From contig NZ_LIUT01000003.1 in NCBI RefSeq assembly GCF_001277345.1, positions 566,430 to 630,429 of the forward strand: a stretch of 64,000 bases of DNA. Reading direction: 5' to 3'. The notes below the pieces were generated by a model. That model saw only the letters and a program-made list of their open reading frames with translations, made no database searches and had not been told where the DNA came from. Positions 16,222 to 24,586 of the stretch are shown in pieces. This DNA comes from Paenibacillus solani (lineage in GTDB: Bacteria > Bacillota > Bacilli > Paenibacillales > Paenibacillaceae). Within the stretch, counting starts at the first letter, position 1. Each line of letters opens with the position of its first letter. Both the position numbers and the translations under genes were made by a program.

Positions 16222-16995
16222 TTAATCATTCTTAATCAGAGGACGGATTGGATCGAGTCCCCCGGATATATCCATAATGTTGCCCGTAATGAAATCGGAG
16301 TTGTCGAGGCATAAGTATTCAATCACTCGGGCGATGTCCTCTCCACTACCTGATCTTCCCCGTGGAGTCAGCCCATCGAAAGTTCCTGACACTTCGGCAA
16401 TAGTTTTCTCTTTATTCACCCCACGGATATCCCCGGGACAGATCATGTTCACGGTGATGCCATACGGTGCTTCTTCCACGGCAAGCGACTTCGTAAACGA
16501 AACCAAGCCTACTTTGGCAGCTGCATAGGCTGCGCGCTGAGGCCAGGCCCTGGCCTCTCCCGCATGACCGAAGCCAAAGTGGATAATGCGTCCCCATTTC
16601 TTATCCCGCATGGCAGGCAGCACCCGATGGTCCAGCAGCATCACGCCGGTTAAATTACCATTAACCATATGTACGATTTCATCACGGCTGTACTCTGAGA
16701 ACAGACGACGTTCCCGAATAAACGGACCAGCGTTATTCACCAGAATATCAACGCTTCCCAGCTTCTCCTCCGTCTGATCCACCAATGAATACAGCTCACG
16801 CTCGCTCGCGATATCCGCTTTAATTGCAATAGATCTGACACCCAGCCCTTCAATTTCACGGGACAGCGCCTCTGCCTCATCCTTGCTATTTACATAATTT
16901 ATAACAAGATCACACCCCTGACGAGCTAACGCCAGAGCCGTCATTTTTCCTAAACCTGTCGCACTGCCTGTAATCAGCGCCACTTTTCCCTTCAA
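16222..16995 (-). CDS. Short-chain dehydrogenase/reductase
   Basis: 257-aa SDR with the NAD(P)-binding TGSATGLG motif at the N terminus, the NNAG motif (DILVNNAG) near residue 88, and the YxxxK pair (YAAAK) near residue 155. The strand before the active site reads GRIIHFGFGHAG, so the usual catalytic Ser-Ser is not visible, and a few extra residues lie before the Tyr. Substrate is unknown. It could be a FabG-like or pteridine-reductase-like enzyme with altered chemistry. Confidence 0.85.
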   Translation of the reverse strand: MKGKVALITGSATGLGKMTALALARQGCDLVINYVNSKDEAEALSREIEGLGVRSIAIKADIASERELYSLVDQTEEKLGSVDILVNNAGPFIRERRLFSEYSRDEIVHMVNGNLTGVMLLDHRVLPAMRDKKWGRIIHFGFGHAGEARAWPQRAAYAAAKVGLVSFTKSLAVEEAPYGITVNMICPGDIRGVNKEKTIAEVSGTFDGLTPRGRSGSGEDIARVIEYLCLDNSDFITGNIMDISGGLDPIRPLIKND

Positions 16996-17092
16996 GGCTT
17001 TCCCTCCTCAGATGGCTATCCTTTCTTCAGTATAAAAGATTTCATAAGCCCTCACAACTTAAGAGGCCACATATTACAAAGCCACAAAAAAG

Positions 17093-17143
17093 AAAAGGCA
17101 TGCTCCTTAAAGACCTACAGGTCTTCTGGAGCATACCCTTTCT
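17093..17143 (-). terminator. Terminator of metNPQ
   Basis: A two-part hairpin (ATGCTCC outer stem, AGACCT inner stem) flanked by A and T runs, just downstream of metQ on the minus strand. Confidence 0.85.
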
Positions 17144-17160
17144 TAATGAATGCAACTCGA

Positions 17161-18003
17161 TTAGAATGCCGGAATTACAGCACCTTTGTACTCTTGTTCA
17201 ATAAAAGTTTTTACGTCTTCGGAAGTCAGCGCCTTCGCCAATTTCTGAATAGCATCGGAATCCTTGTTGTCTGGACGAGCTACCAGCAGGTTGGCATAAG
17301 GATTCTCTTTGTCTTCAATAAAGAGCGCATCCTTCGTCGGATCGAGTCCCGCTTCCAGCGCGTAGTTCGTATTGATGACAGCCAGATCCAGCTCATCGAG
17401 CATACGCGGCAGCATTGGAGCTTCAACTTCCTTGAACTTCAGGTTCTTCGGATTCTCCACGATATCCTTGGCGGTAGCTTCAAGCTTCGTTTCATCCGCC
17501 AGCTTGATTATGCCATTTTTGGATAGCAAGGTGAGTGCACGGCCCCCATTCGAAGGATCATTCGGGATAGCTACAATAGCTCCGTCCTTCAGCTCATCCA
17601 CAGATTTAATCGTTTTGGAGTAAGCGCCTAGCGGTTCCACATGGACGGCGATTACAGGTTCAAGGTTCAATTTACGCTCCTTGATCTCATTATCCAGATA
17701 AGGCTTGTGCTGGAAGAAATTTGCGTCGATTTCTTTAGAATCCACTTGTGTATTTGGCAGAACATAGTCTGTAAACTCCACGATTTCCAGATTCACGCCC
17801 TCTTTTTCAAGTGCTGGTTTGACATGCTCCAGAATCTTGGCGTGAGGTGATGGCGAAGCCCCAACTTTCAAGGTTACCGTCTCCTGATTGTCGCCTCCCG
17901 TTGTTCCCCCTGGCTCCGATGCGTTATCCGCAGGCTTGCTGCCGCATGCAGCCAGCACCGTTACCAATGCCAAACTAATCAATGCTAATGTCCACTTTTT
18001 CAT
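17161..18003 (-). CDS. metQ: Methionine ABC transporter substrate-binding lipoprotein
   Basis: 280-aa NlpA/MetQ lipoprotein that captures methionine outside the membrane. It has a signal peptide with lipobox LAAC (Cys at residue 20), a Gly/Thr-rich linker, then the MetQ fold (VGASPSPHAKIL, NFFQHKPYLD, AIPNDPSNGGRAL). I start at ATG 18003, after GGAGGGAGAGG, not at the in-frame codons upstream. It is the last gene of metNPQ. Confidence 0.95.
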   Translation of the reverse strand: MKKWTLALISLALVTVLAACGSKPADNASEPGGTTGGDNQETVTLKVGASPSPHAKILEHVKPALEKEGVNLEIVEFTDYVLPNTQVDSKEIDANFFQHKPYLDNEIKERKLNLEPVIAVHVEPLGAYSKTIKSVDELKDGAIVAIPNDPSNGGRALTLLSKNGIIKLADETKLEATAKDIVENPKNLKFKEVEAPMLPRMLDELDLAVINTNYALEAGLDPTKDALFIEDKENPYANLLVARPDNKDSDAIQKLAKALTSEDVKTFIEQEYKGAVIPAF

Positions 18004-18070
18004 GCTAAAACCTCTCCCTCCGAAAAATATATTATTTATATGTTGTCTTTCTTGATGCTTCAATTATCCG

Positions 18071-18739
18071 TCATTTTCTTGTATAACGTCGTACTAAGCG
18101 GTCACCAACCATTTGAAGGACCTGCACCAGTATGATCATTAAAACAACGGCCAGAATCATAATTTCAGTCTCATAACGGTAGTATCCGTACTTGATAGCC
18201 AAATCTCCCAATCCGCCCCCGCCGACTTGGCCGGACATGGCAGTGTAAGATACCAGGGTCACAATCGTGATCGTCATCCCGGCCAGCAAACCCGGGCGGG
18301 CCTCGGGAAGGAGTACCCTCCATACAATTTGACTTGTCGAGGAGCCCATCGCATGAGCTGCTTCGATTACGCCTTTATCTACTTCGTTCAAGGCCGTTTC
18401 CACCAGTCTGGCAAAGAACGGCGCAGCCCCTACCACGAGCGGTGGAATGGTTCCTAGTACACCAAACGAAACACCCACAAGCGATTTTGTAATCGGGATC
18501 ATGGCCACAATCAGGATAATGAACGGAATCGAACGCAGGATGTTCACAATGAATGACAGGATCGAGTATCCAAAGCGTACGAGGGCCGACGTAGATCTGG
18601 CGGCCATGTAGAGCAGCACGCCTACTGGCAATCCAATAATAAAACTGAACAAAGCCGAAGCCCCCAGCATTCGCAGGGTATCCCATGTTGCCGTCCATAT
18701 TTCTGTCCAGTCAATCTGGGTAAAATCAAGTCCAAACAT
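18071..18739 (-). CDS. metP: Methionine ABC transporter permease
   Basis: 222-aa inner-membrane permease (MetI/MetP) with five hydrophobic segments and the cytoplasmic EAA loop (EAAHAMGSSTSQIVWRV) that contacts the ATPase. Its ATG overlaps the metN stop in TAATG, showing translational coupling. Confidence 0.95.
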   Translation of the reverse strand: MFGLDFTQIDWTEIWTATWDTLRMLGASALFSFIIGLPVGVLLYMAARSTSALVRFGYSILSFIVNILRSIPFIILIVAMIPITKSLVGVSFGVLGTIPPLVVGAAPFFARLVETALNEVDKGVIEAAHAMGSSTSQIVWRVLLPEARPGLLAGMTITIVTLVSYTAMSGQVGGGGLGDLAIKYGYYRYETEIMILAVVLMIILVQVLQMVGDRLVRRYTRK

Positions 18740-19755
18740 TATTGAATCACCTCCACATCTAATCCCTGTTCAAGCAGCTTGGCGATCGTAGCATCGATGG
18801 CGCTCTCCATCCCTTCAAAACGGACGATAAGCTGGCCATACGGCGTCTCCTTAATCGTGGATATCGTTCCCTGCAGAATCGCAAAATTCACGCCCGTCTC
18901 ATGCACGGTCTGAGACAGAATGGATTCGTACGTTTTTGATCCAAGGAAAGTGATCTGTACCGCCCGGGAGTGACTATTCCCCTGGCCTTGAATGGCCAGT
19001 CGCAAAGCTTCTCCGCTGTCCATTTCCTGACGGATAAATTCACGCGTCACTTCATGCTTCGGCTTCAGGAATACTTCCGTCACCGGCCCTTGCTCCACGA
19101 TGCCACCCTGATGAATGACCGCAACTTTATCGCATATGCTTTGAATCACGTGCATTTCATGTGTGATCAGCACGATTGTCAGATGAAATCTTTTATTAAT
19201 GTCCAGCAGCAGGCGCAGGATTGAATCCGTGGTTTGAGGGTCAAGTGCAGAGGTTGCCTCATCACACAGCAGCACTTCCGGATCACTCGCCAGCGCTCTG
19301 GCTATGCCGACCCGCTGCTTCTGCCCGCCAGACAGCTGGGACGGATACTTGTCCCGGTGGGCCTCCAGTCCGACCAAATCCAGCAGCTCTTTAACTTTGC
19401 GTTCTATTTCATCCTTCGACGTTTTGTTCAGACGCAGCGGAAATGCAATGTTATCGTACACGGTTGCGGAAGACAGTAGGTTAAAGTGCTGAAAAATCAT
19501 GCCGATTTTGCGGCGTTCCGTCTGGAGCTGCTTCTTGCCGAGCGATGTTAAGTTCTTGCCATTCACCCATACCTCGCCTGAGGTGGGACATTCCAACAAA
19601 TTGATACAACGGATCAATGTACTTTTACCTGCGCCGGAGTGTCCAATGACTCCGAAGATTTCTCCCTTTTCAATCGACAAATCCAAGTCGGACAAGGCAG
19701 TTGTTAGAGTTCCGGCTTTTCCGTACCGTTTCGTCAATTGCTTAAGCTCAATCAA
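18739..19755 (-). CDS. metN: Methionine ABC transporter ATP-binding protein
   Basis: 338-aa ATPase with Walker A (GHSGAGKST), signature LSGGQKQR and Walker B (VLLCDEAT). A C-terminal NIL domain (about 260-338) senses methionine and inhibits transport in the known family. It is the first gene of the operon and lies directly behind a SAM-I riboswitch. Confidence 0.96.
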   Translation of the reverse strand: MIELKQLTKRYGKAGTLTTALSDLDLSIEKGEIFGVIGHSGAGKSTLIRCINLLECPTSGEVWVNGKNLTSLGKKQLQTERRKIGMIFQHFNLLSSATVYDNIAFPLRLNKTSKDEIERKVKELLDLVGLEAHRDKYPSQLSGGQKQRVGIARALASDPEVLLCDEATSALDPQTTDSILRLLLDINKRFHLTIVLITHEMHVIQSICDKVAVIHQGGIVEQGPVTEVFLKPKHEVTREFIRQEMDSGEALRLAIQGQGNSHSRAVQITFLGSKTYESILSQTVHETGVNFAILQGTISTIKETPYGQLIVRFEGMESAIDATIAKLLEQGLDVEVIQ

Positions 19756-19804
19756 TCCGATAATCCTCCTTTTTCGATAGCTTCATATCTATTTTACCCA
19801 ATAG

Positions 19805-19844
19805 AAAAGAGCCTCTTTTTGTAGATTCAAAAAGGGCCCTCTTT
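19805..19844 (-). terminator. Riboswitch-controlled terminator upstream of metN
   Basis: A 17-bp imperfect stem (AAAGAGGGCCCTTTTTG with its partner) and a T-rich end in the metN leader. It is the expected intrinsic terminator downstream of the SAM aptamer. Confidence 0.85.
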
Positions 19845-19865
19845 ACGTAAAAGTCAACGCCTTTT

Positions 19866-20010
19866 CTCATCTGTCAAAGCTAAAGGACCACCCTTTAACT
19901 TTGAAGGAATTAGCACCATGTCACTCCAAGCGTCATCGCGTTGATGCTGCGGTACGCTGGAGTCGGTTGCCGGGCTTCATCGGGCCTGTCCCTCCGCCTC
20001 TCTCGATAAG
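19866..20010 (-). promoter_or_regulatory. SAM-I riboswitch (S-box) aptamer
   Basis: The minus-strand leader has the S-box core: P1 5' strand CTTATC, GAGGGACAGGCCCGATGAAG, CCCGGCAACC, GGTGCTAATTCC, and the P1 3' strand GATGAG. A terminator follows, so high SAM should switch metNPQ off. Confidence 0.95.
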
Positions 20011-20077
20011 AAAACATCAATATATAATTTTTCCGATTATTTTGATCTGATTTAATAACTTAATGAATGCAATTGCT

Positions 20078-20106
20078 AGTATAGAATCTTTTTGAGTTTT
20101 TGTCAA
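20078..20106 (-). promoter_or_regulatory. Sigma-A promoter of metNPQ
   Basis: On the minus strand a perfect TTGACA and TATACT are 17 bp apart, about 70 bp upstream of the aptamer. Confidence 0.85.
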
Positions 20107-20131
20107 AAGGTATTTCATGGCGATATCAGAC

Positions 20132-20851
20132 CTATGTCCTGATTCCATTCTCTGCCCACAGCTTATTGGTATATTTGTAAGATGCTGCCAAGCTCTTGCA
20201 TACCATCTCGAGACCCTGTTTCAGGTCATCCAAATGCTGATCAATATCCTCAAGCTCAATCTTTTCCTTTAGTCCTTGGTGTCGCTGCCATAGATCATCC
20301 TGCATTTCGGCATTCATGTAATGAATCTCAGCATTACGCCGTTTTCGAAGAGCGTTCAGAGGTTTCTTGTATTGATCTTTAATCTCCTCCAGTTCGTCTG
20401 CCAGCTCACCGTGTGACTTGAGGAATCTGAACTGCCTAAGCACCGTAAAATAAGAAAAGTGCGCTTTTACCTTGGAGGTATTAAGATCGTATAAATCATT
20501 CAACACCGTACCCAGCTTGTCAAGGATCGAGAATACGCGAATGAACCCGTTTTTGTAAAAATATACATAGCGCTGATATTCCCCCTGCTCCTGAATCGAC
20601 ATATCATCGATATAACCTGACTGGACGGATTGGCTGAAATGTTTGGCTGCATTCCAGCTCTGCTCCAGCTCGTCCAGGGATACGATCAGGCCTTTGGTCC
20701 AGATCTCAAGCTTGCGAAAATCATGCGTCGGATCTTGATGTTTATCTATTTCCTTCTGAAGCAGCTGGGATGTCTTGACCATCGATTCGATGGCTTCTTC
20801 CAGCAGGCCATTATTATGTCGGGGCTGTTCCCCGAGCAGCATGCGAAGCAT
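20132..20851 (-). CDS. HEPN-domain protein, Cthe_2314-like
   Basis: 239-aa all-helical protein. Near residue 180 it has RKRRNAEIHYMNAE, which holds the R-x4-H motif typical of HEPN domains, often RNases or RNA-binding modules. The overall pattern matches the Cthe_2314 HEPN family of spore formers, recalled and not searched. I start at the ATG after GGGGGGG with 5-nt spacing; codons upstream are in frame but lack a ribosome site. No nucleotidyltransferase (MNT) partner is adjacent, so a toxin role is not supported. Confidence 0.7.
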   Translation of the reverse strand: MLRMLLGEQPRHNNGLLEEAIESMVKTSQLLQKEIDKHQDPTHDFRKLEIWTKGLIVSLDELEQSWNAAKHFSQSVQSGYIDDMSIQEQGEYQRYVYFYKNGFIRVFSILDKLGTVLNDLYDLNTSKVKAHFSYFTVLRQFRFLKSHGELADELEEIKDQYKKPLNALRKRRNAEIHYMNAEMQDDLWQRHQGLKEKIELEDIDQHLDDLKQGLEMVCKSLAASYKYTNKLWAENGIRT

Positions 20852-21435
20852 AGCGGCCCCCCCTTGCGTCTTTGGATTATCACCGATTGCATGCAATTAC
20901 AATTACCGATAAGGCTTGTCCGCTTGCCGCGACTTCTTCCTGATTCCTCCTGGCCTGTAATCCTCTCCACGTGAGGTTCGTTCTGGCTCCGGTTCATTCG
21001 TTTCGTTCTTTTAGGATGCCCTCGAAACAACAGACAACCCTCACCATATCGAGCGGGAAATGTAGGGCATTAAGGATTGTTATCTGTTAAATAAACAAGC
21101 GGGCCTTCCACCGACCGATCCCCATCAGCGCCAGCTTCCAGAGATGGCGTTCATGTCTGCGAGCTAAGGGTGATATCTAATTTATATAAACAAATCCATT
21201 GGATAATCAAACTTCTCATTGGCGTTTGGCAAGCCACAGGGGCCGGGATATTGCACGTCCACAGCCATTCAAGCATGCCCCGAACCATGCATTGTGCGCG
21301 CAGGGAGAGATGCCATGATGTACAAAGCGGATGTCCATTTCTATACAACAAAGCCCTCGAGCTTACAGCTCGGGGACTTTGCTAACATTTAGGGTTATAC
21401 ATCGAATATTTGACTTTAAGTCGTGATGGTTACGC
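20852..21435. other. 584-bp stretch without a recognised gene
   Basis: Short frames exist on both strands, but none has a ribosome site or recognisable product. It has small hairpins (for example CGCCA/TGGCG near 21129-21149). It does not show the signatures of RNase P RNA, tmRNA or SRP RNA that I can recognise. A terminator-like hairpin sits at 21350-21380. Confidence 0.4.
21350..21380. terminator. Terminator of ctaA
   Basis: A 14-bp stem with two mismatches (AAAGCCCTCGAGCT arm) and a 3-nt loop TAC, downstream of ctaA on the minus strand. Confidence 0.7.
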
Positions 21436-22419
21436 TTAGACCACTTTTTCGCCGGGAATGCTGTGATTCTGAACCATCTCGGATTCATGCGGCCTGCTAA
21501 GCTGCCATACCCGGACGCTCAAATAACACAGTACGCCGAACAAAGCCGAGATGAGCAGCGTATGTCCCAGTGCAGAGAAGATATAGACCTCCTCATTATG
21601 CATCGTTCCCATTATGATGGCACCGCTGATTACCTGTAGGAAACAGAGAAGGGTTGCAGACAGGCCCAGCATCTGAATCTCACGGTTATCCCGATTACGC
21701 CAGTAGGCGAAATGCCCCATTACAGCAACCACGATCAGCAGCAGCAAAGCTGCTACCCGGTGCATAAAGGCAATACCGACTCCACCGCTAAGCTCGGGAA
21801 TCACTTCCCCGTTACACAGCGGCCAACCGGAGCAGCCTTCTCTGGAGTCTGTATGGCTGACGAACGCTCCGACATAGACCACGACATAACTATATATAGT
21901 AGTCCCCCACACGAAATTCCGAAAGCCCTTGCTTACACGAGGCAGCCCTTCCCGGCCACTCGGTTTCTTCGCCTGTTCCAGCCGCCGCATACCCAGTGCC
22001 AGCATAACCGAGCAGGCAAAGGCAATCAGTGAGAAGCCAAAATGCAGCGCCATGATGGCAGCCGACTGGGGTTTCACTACGGCAAGTGCCCCCATAATGG
22101 CTTGTACAACAACGAACACGGAAGTTCCAATCACATAAGCCATCAACTCCCTGCGCTCTCGCTTGTATCTCCAAAAAGCAAGCAGTGAAGCCAAGGCTGC
22201 CAAGCCCGCCATTCCACTGACTGCCCGGTGCGAGTATTCAATCATGGAAGCTACTGTATAAGCAGGGACAAACTTACCATTACATAACGGCCACTCCTGG
22301 CCACAGCCAAGACCCGAATCTGTCTTGGTTACAACCATGCCACCGAAAGTCGCAAAAAACATCACCAAGCATGTTATGTAACTCAGCCACTTTAATTGTT
22401 TATCATTCACTCTTCTCAC
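21436..22419 (-). CDS. ctaA: Heme A synthase CtaA
   Basis: 327-aa membrane enzyme (COX15/CtaA family) that oxidises the methyl group of heme O to make heme A for cytochrome c oxidase. It has about eight hydrophobic segments and the heme-ligand histidines in EYSHR and in the second-half FMHR motif. Two cysteine pairs lie in the extracytoplasmic loops (GCGQEWPLC and GCSGWPLC). ctaB and a Sco protein are 12-13 kb away. Confidence 0.95.
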   Translation of the reverse strand: MRRVNDKQLKWLSYITCLVMFFATFGGMVVTKTDSGLGCGQEWPLCNGKFVPAYTVASMIEYSHRAVSGMAGLAALASLLAFWRYKRERRELMAYVIGTSVFVVVQAIMGALAVVKPQSAAIMALHFGFSLIAFACSVMLALGMRRLEQAKKPSGREGLPRVSKGFRNFVWGTTIYSYVVVYVGAFVSHTDSREGCSGWPLCNGEVIPELSGGVGIAFMHRVAALLLLIVVAVMGHFAYWRNRDNREIQMLGLSATLLCFLQVISGAIIMGTMHNEEVYIFSALGHTLLISALFGVLCYLSVRVWQLSRPHESEMVQNHSIPGEKVV

Positions 22420-22616
22420 CTGCTGCTCTTAATCATTCACTATATTTCCTATCTGTAAACCTTTACAGTATACCATTACTACATAATCCACATTTCATTA
22501 TACCTGATTCTGCGGCTACGGTCACTTGAGCGATTGTGACAAAATGTTCAAAAATGGGATTGATTTCCGCGATTCTGCACTTGACAGTGCAAACCAAGCA
22601 GATAGATTCAAAAACA

Positions 22617-22649
22617 GAACCGCCGCCCGAGTAGCTGTGGCGGCGGTGC
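22617..22649 (-). terminator. Terminator of the thioredoxin-like gene
   Basis: GC-rich stem (CCGCCGCC and its complement) with a 10-nt loop, then a TTCTGTTTTTG run on the minus strand. Confidence 0.75.
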
Positions 22650-22654
22650 TATTA

Positions 22655-22999
22655 TCACTTATGAATCGTACCATACACATCAACGGCACGCTGTAGAAAA
22701 TCCTCAATCTCTTGGCGCGATTTGCGAAGTTTGTTAACGTAGCGAACCAACTCGCGACCATCGGAATAGGCAACAAAGCTTGGTATACCCATAATATTCT
22801 GCTGTTGGCTTACGTCGCCAACGGCATCGACGTCAACTTCTACCAAAGTCAGCTGATTGGAGAATTTAGTCTCAACCTCTGGCATGAATGGATCGATAAA
22901 CTTGCAATCACCGCACCAATCGGCCTTGAAGACGGCTACTGTCAGTCGCGGAGACTGGATTGCAACCTGAAATTCTGCTTCTGAAGTGATTTTTTCCAT
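22655..22999 (-). CDS. Thioredoxin-like protein
   Basis: 114-aa thioredoxin-fold protein with active site WCGDC at residues 28-32 and the cis-Pro motif GIPS. WCGDC instead of WCGPC implies a different redox potential from TrxA at 1776. There is no signal peptide, so it is cytosolic. The partner is unknown. Confidence 0.88.
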   Translation of the reverse strand: MEKITSEAEFQVAIQSPRLTVAVFKADWCGDCKFIDPFMPEVETKFSNQLTLVEVDVDAVGDVSQQQNIMGIPSFVAYSDGRELVRYVNKLRKSRQEIEDFLQRAVDVYGTIHK

Positions 23000-23141
23000 T
23001 GATTATCTCCCCTTTACGTCGAATTCCTTCCTTCTCTTCTAGTGAATCAAAATGTGGAGTGGAAGTCAAATGTTTAGAGCATACTGACAACATAATATTG
23101 ATGACCTGGATGATCATGAGAAAGTGCAGGTGACAACTGTA

Positions 23142-24497
23142 ATGCACTCGCACGAAGTAAAGAACAGAAGAAAACGCGACACTGATGGATCCTGGACAGC
23201 CGCCATATCCCATGCCTTGACCGAGTCATGGACCGGTGCATTCGCTTCTTTACGATTCTCTATGAAGCTTCGTACCCGCAAACAGGAGCTGCAGTGGGAG
23301 CGCGCAGCTGTGAATGCGATTCACATAAAGCTGAAGGGAATTCTTTCATCGAGCTGCTGCGAAATGGAGCGGAGACCTCCCCTGAATTACGATTATCAAG
23401 TTGATCCTATTCCCTGGGAAGAACAGCAGCTTATACAACGCATCTATGAAAAAACATCCGAGGCCAATCGCAGCAATGTGACCCGGACTCAAGCATACTG
23501 GGACTGCTATCTCTCCTATCCTGAAATCCATTGGGCTCTGCTGGCCCATATGGTGTCGCGTAATGCTGGTTGGAATATGAGTGATCTGAAGGGTGGGTTA
23601 ATGTCGGATCTCACGGATCCGGCATTCAAGAACAATCTATACCGCTTTCTGGAACGCTGTAATGCCCTGATTTTTCAAGATGCTTATCCACAGCTGCTTC
23701 TCTATATGCATAGTCGTAAAGAAGGAAAGCCTTTATTTCATTTACTTCCACACTTACATGTTTCATCGTTCATGGCACCGTTCTGGGAGCAGTTTTGGCA
23801 GGATGGAGGAAGCTCTCTGCTCACGATAGCCCTTATTATTAATGAGCAGAATTACATTGAGGGACGAGTGGCAAAACACCCTTTTTACCAGCAGCATCTT
23901 CTGAAGCATACTCTCTTCCGAACGCACGAGCTTGCCAGGCTGAATCAAATCGTGTTTCCCCTAGGGGACGGATATGTGAACAAATCCGATATGGATAACA
24001 CCATTGGGCAAAACCTTCCTTCCCGACCATTAGCCGGGCTGACCCTGCCCAAGTTCGATAGCCTGTCGCTTCGGATCAAGGCAGGCCGTTCACTGTATGC
24101 TTTATTGTTCGGTTATGAGGAAATACATCGTGCTGTGCTGGCATTCGCTCAATCAACCAAACATCAGGGCTCACGTGCCGAATATTGGCCTGCCTTGTTT
24201 ACGCCAACGGTTGATCAGGCCATGAATCATGCTCACGTAAGCATTGATCTACTCAAATCGGAATGGCTTCCGGCCGGTCAGCGCCTGTACAGCCCCCGTC
24301 TCGAAGAGGTTTGGCACGATGAACCTTCCGAACCCATCCCCCGTTACGACTGGTACCAGGACGATTCCATGTTGACGCATATTCGAAAACCGCATCGTCC
24401 GCTGCGGCCAGATATGACTCATGCTCATCGTGCAGCCCTGGAGAAAACCTCCATCGCTCACGATGCAGCTGCCCGGCTGCCATTCCATCGACATTAG
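23142..24497 (+). CDS. DUF2515 family protein (YppC-like)
   Basis: About 451 aa, a DUF2515/YppC-type protein of unknown function, soluble and rich in aromatic residues. The start is uncertain: ATG 23142 has a weak GCAGGTG site. Later in-frame starts (MKLRTRKQ, MERRPPL) are possible, since the family-like part begins near DYQVDPIPWEEQQ. It ends in a basic, His-rich tail. Confidence 0.75.
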   Translation: MHSHEVKNRRKRDTDGSWTAAISHALTESWTGAFASLRFSMKLRTRKQELQWERAAVNAIHIKLKGILSSSCCEMERRPPLNYDYQVDPIPWEEQQLIQRIYEKTSEANRSNVTRTQAYWDCYLSYPEIHWALLAHMVSRNAGWNMSDLKGGLMSDLTDPAFKNNLYRFLERCNALIFQDAYPQLLLYMHSRKEGKPLFHLLPHLHVSSFMAPFWEQFWQDGGSSLLTIALIINEQNYIEGRVAKHPFYQQHLLKHTLFRTHELARLNQIVFPLGDGYVNKSDMDNTIGQNLPSRPLAGLTLPKFDSLSLRIKAGRSLYALLFGYEEIHRAVLAFAQSTKHQGSRAEYWPALFTPTVDQAMNHAHVSIDLLKSEWLPAGQRLYSPRLEEVWHDEPSEPIPRYDWYQDDSMLTHIRKPHRPLRPDMTHAHRAALEKTSIAHDAAARLPFHRH

Positions 24498-24510
24498 TAC
24501 CATAGCAAAT

Positions 24511-24543
24511 AGAGACCATCCCGATACTGCGGGATCGTCTCTT
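24511..24543. terminator. Bidirectional terminator
   Basis: Stem AGAGAC-x-ATCCCG with its partner and loop ATACT, between convergent genes. Confidence 0.8.
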
Positions 24544-24586
24544 TAATAAACCTGTATATTAGCTCTTGCTCCCTTATCTTAACGGT

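Noticed and set aside
21151..21385. Two short frames in the gap before ctaA
   Set aside because: They overlap on opposite strands, lack ribosome sites, and run through a terminator hairpin.
20852..21435. RNase P RNA, tmRNA or SRP RNA in the gap
   Set aside because: The conserved core signatures of these RNAs were looked for on both strands and not seen.
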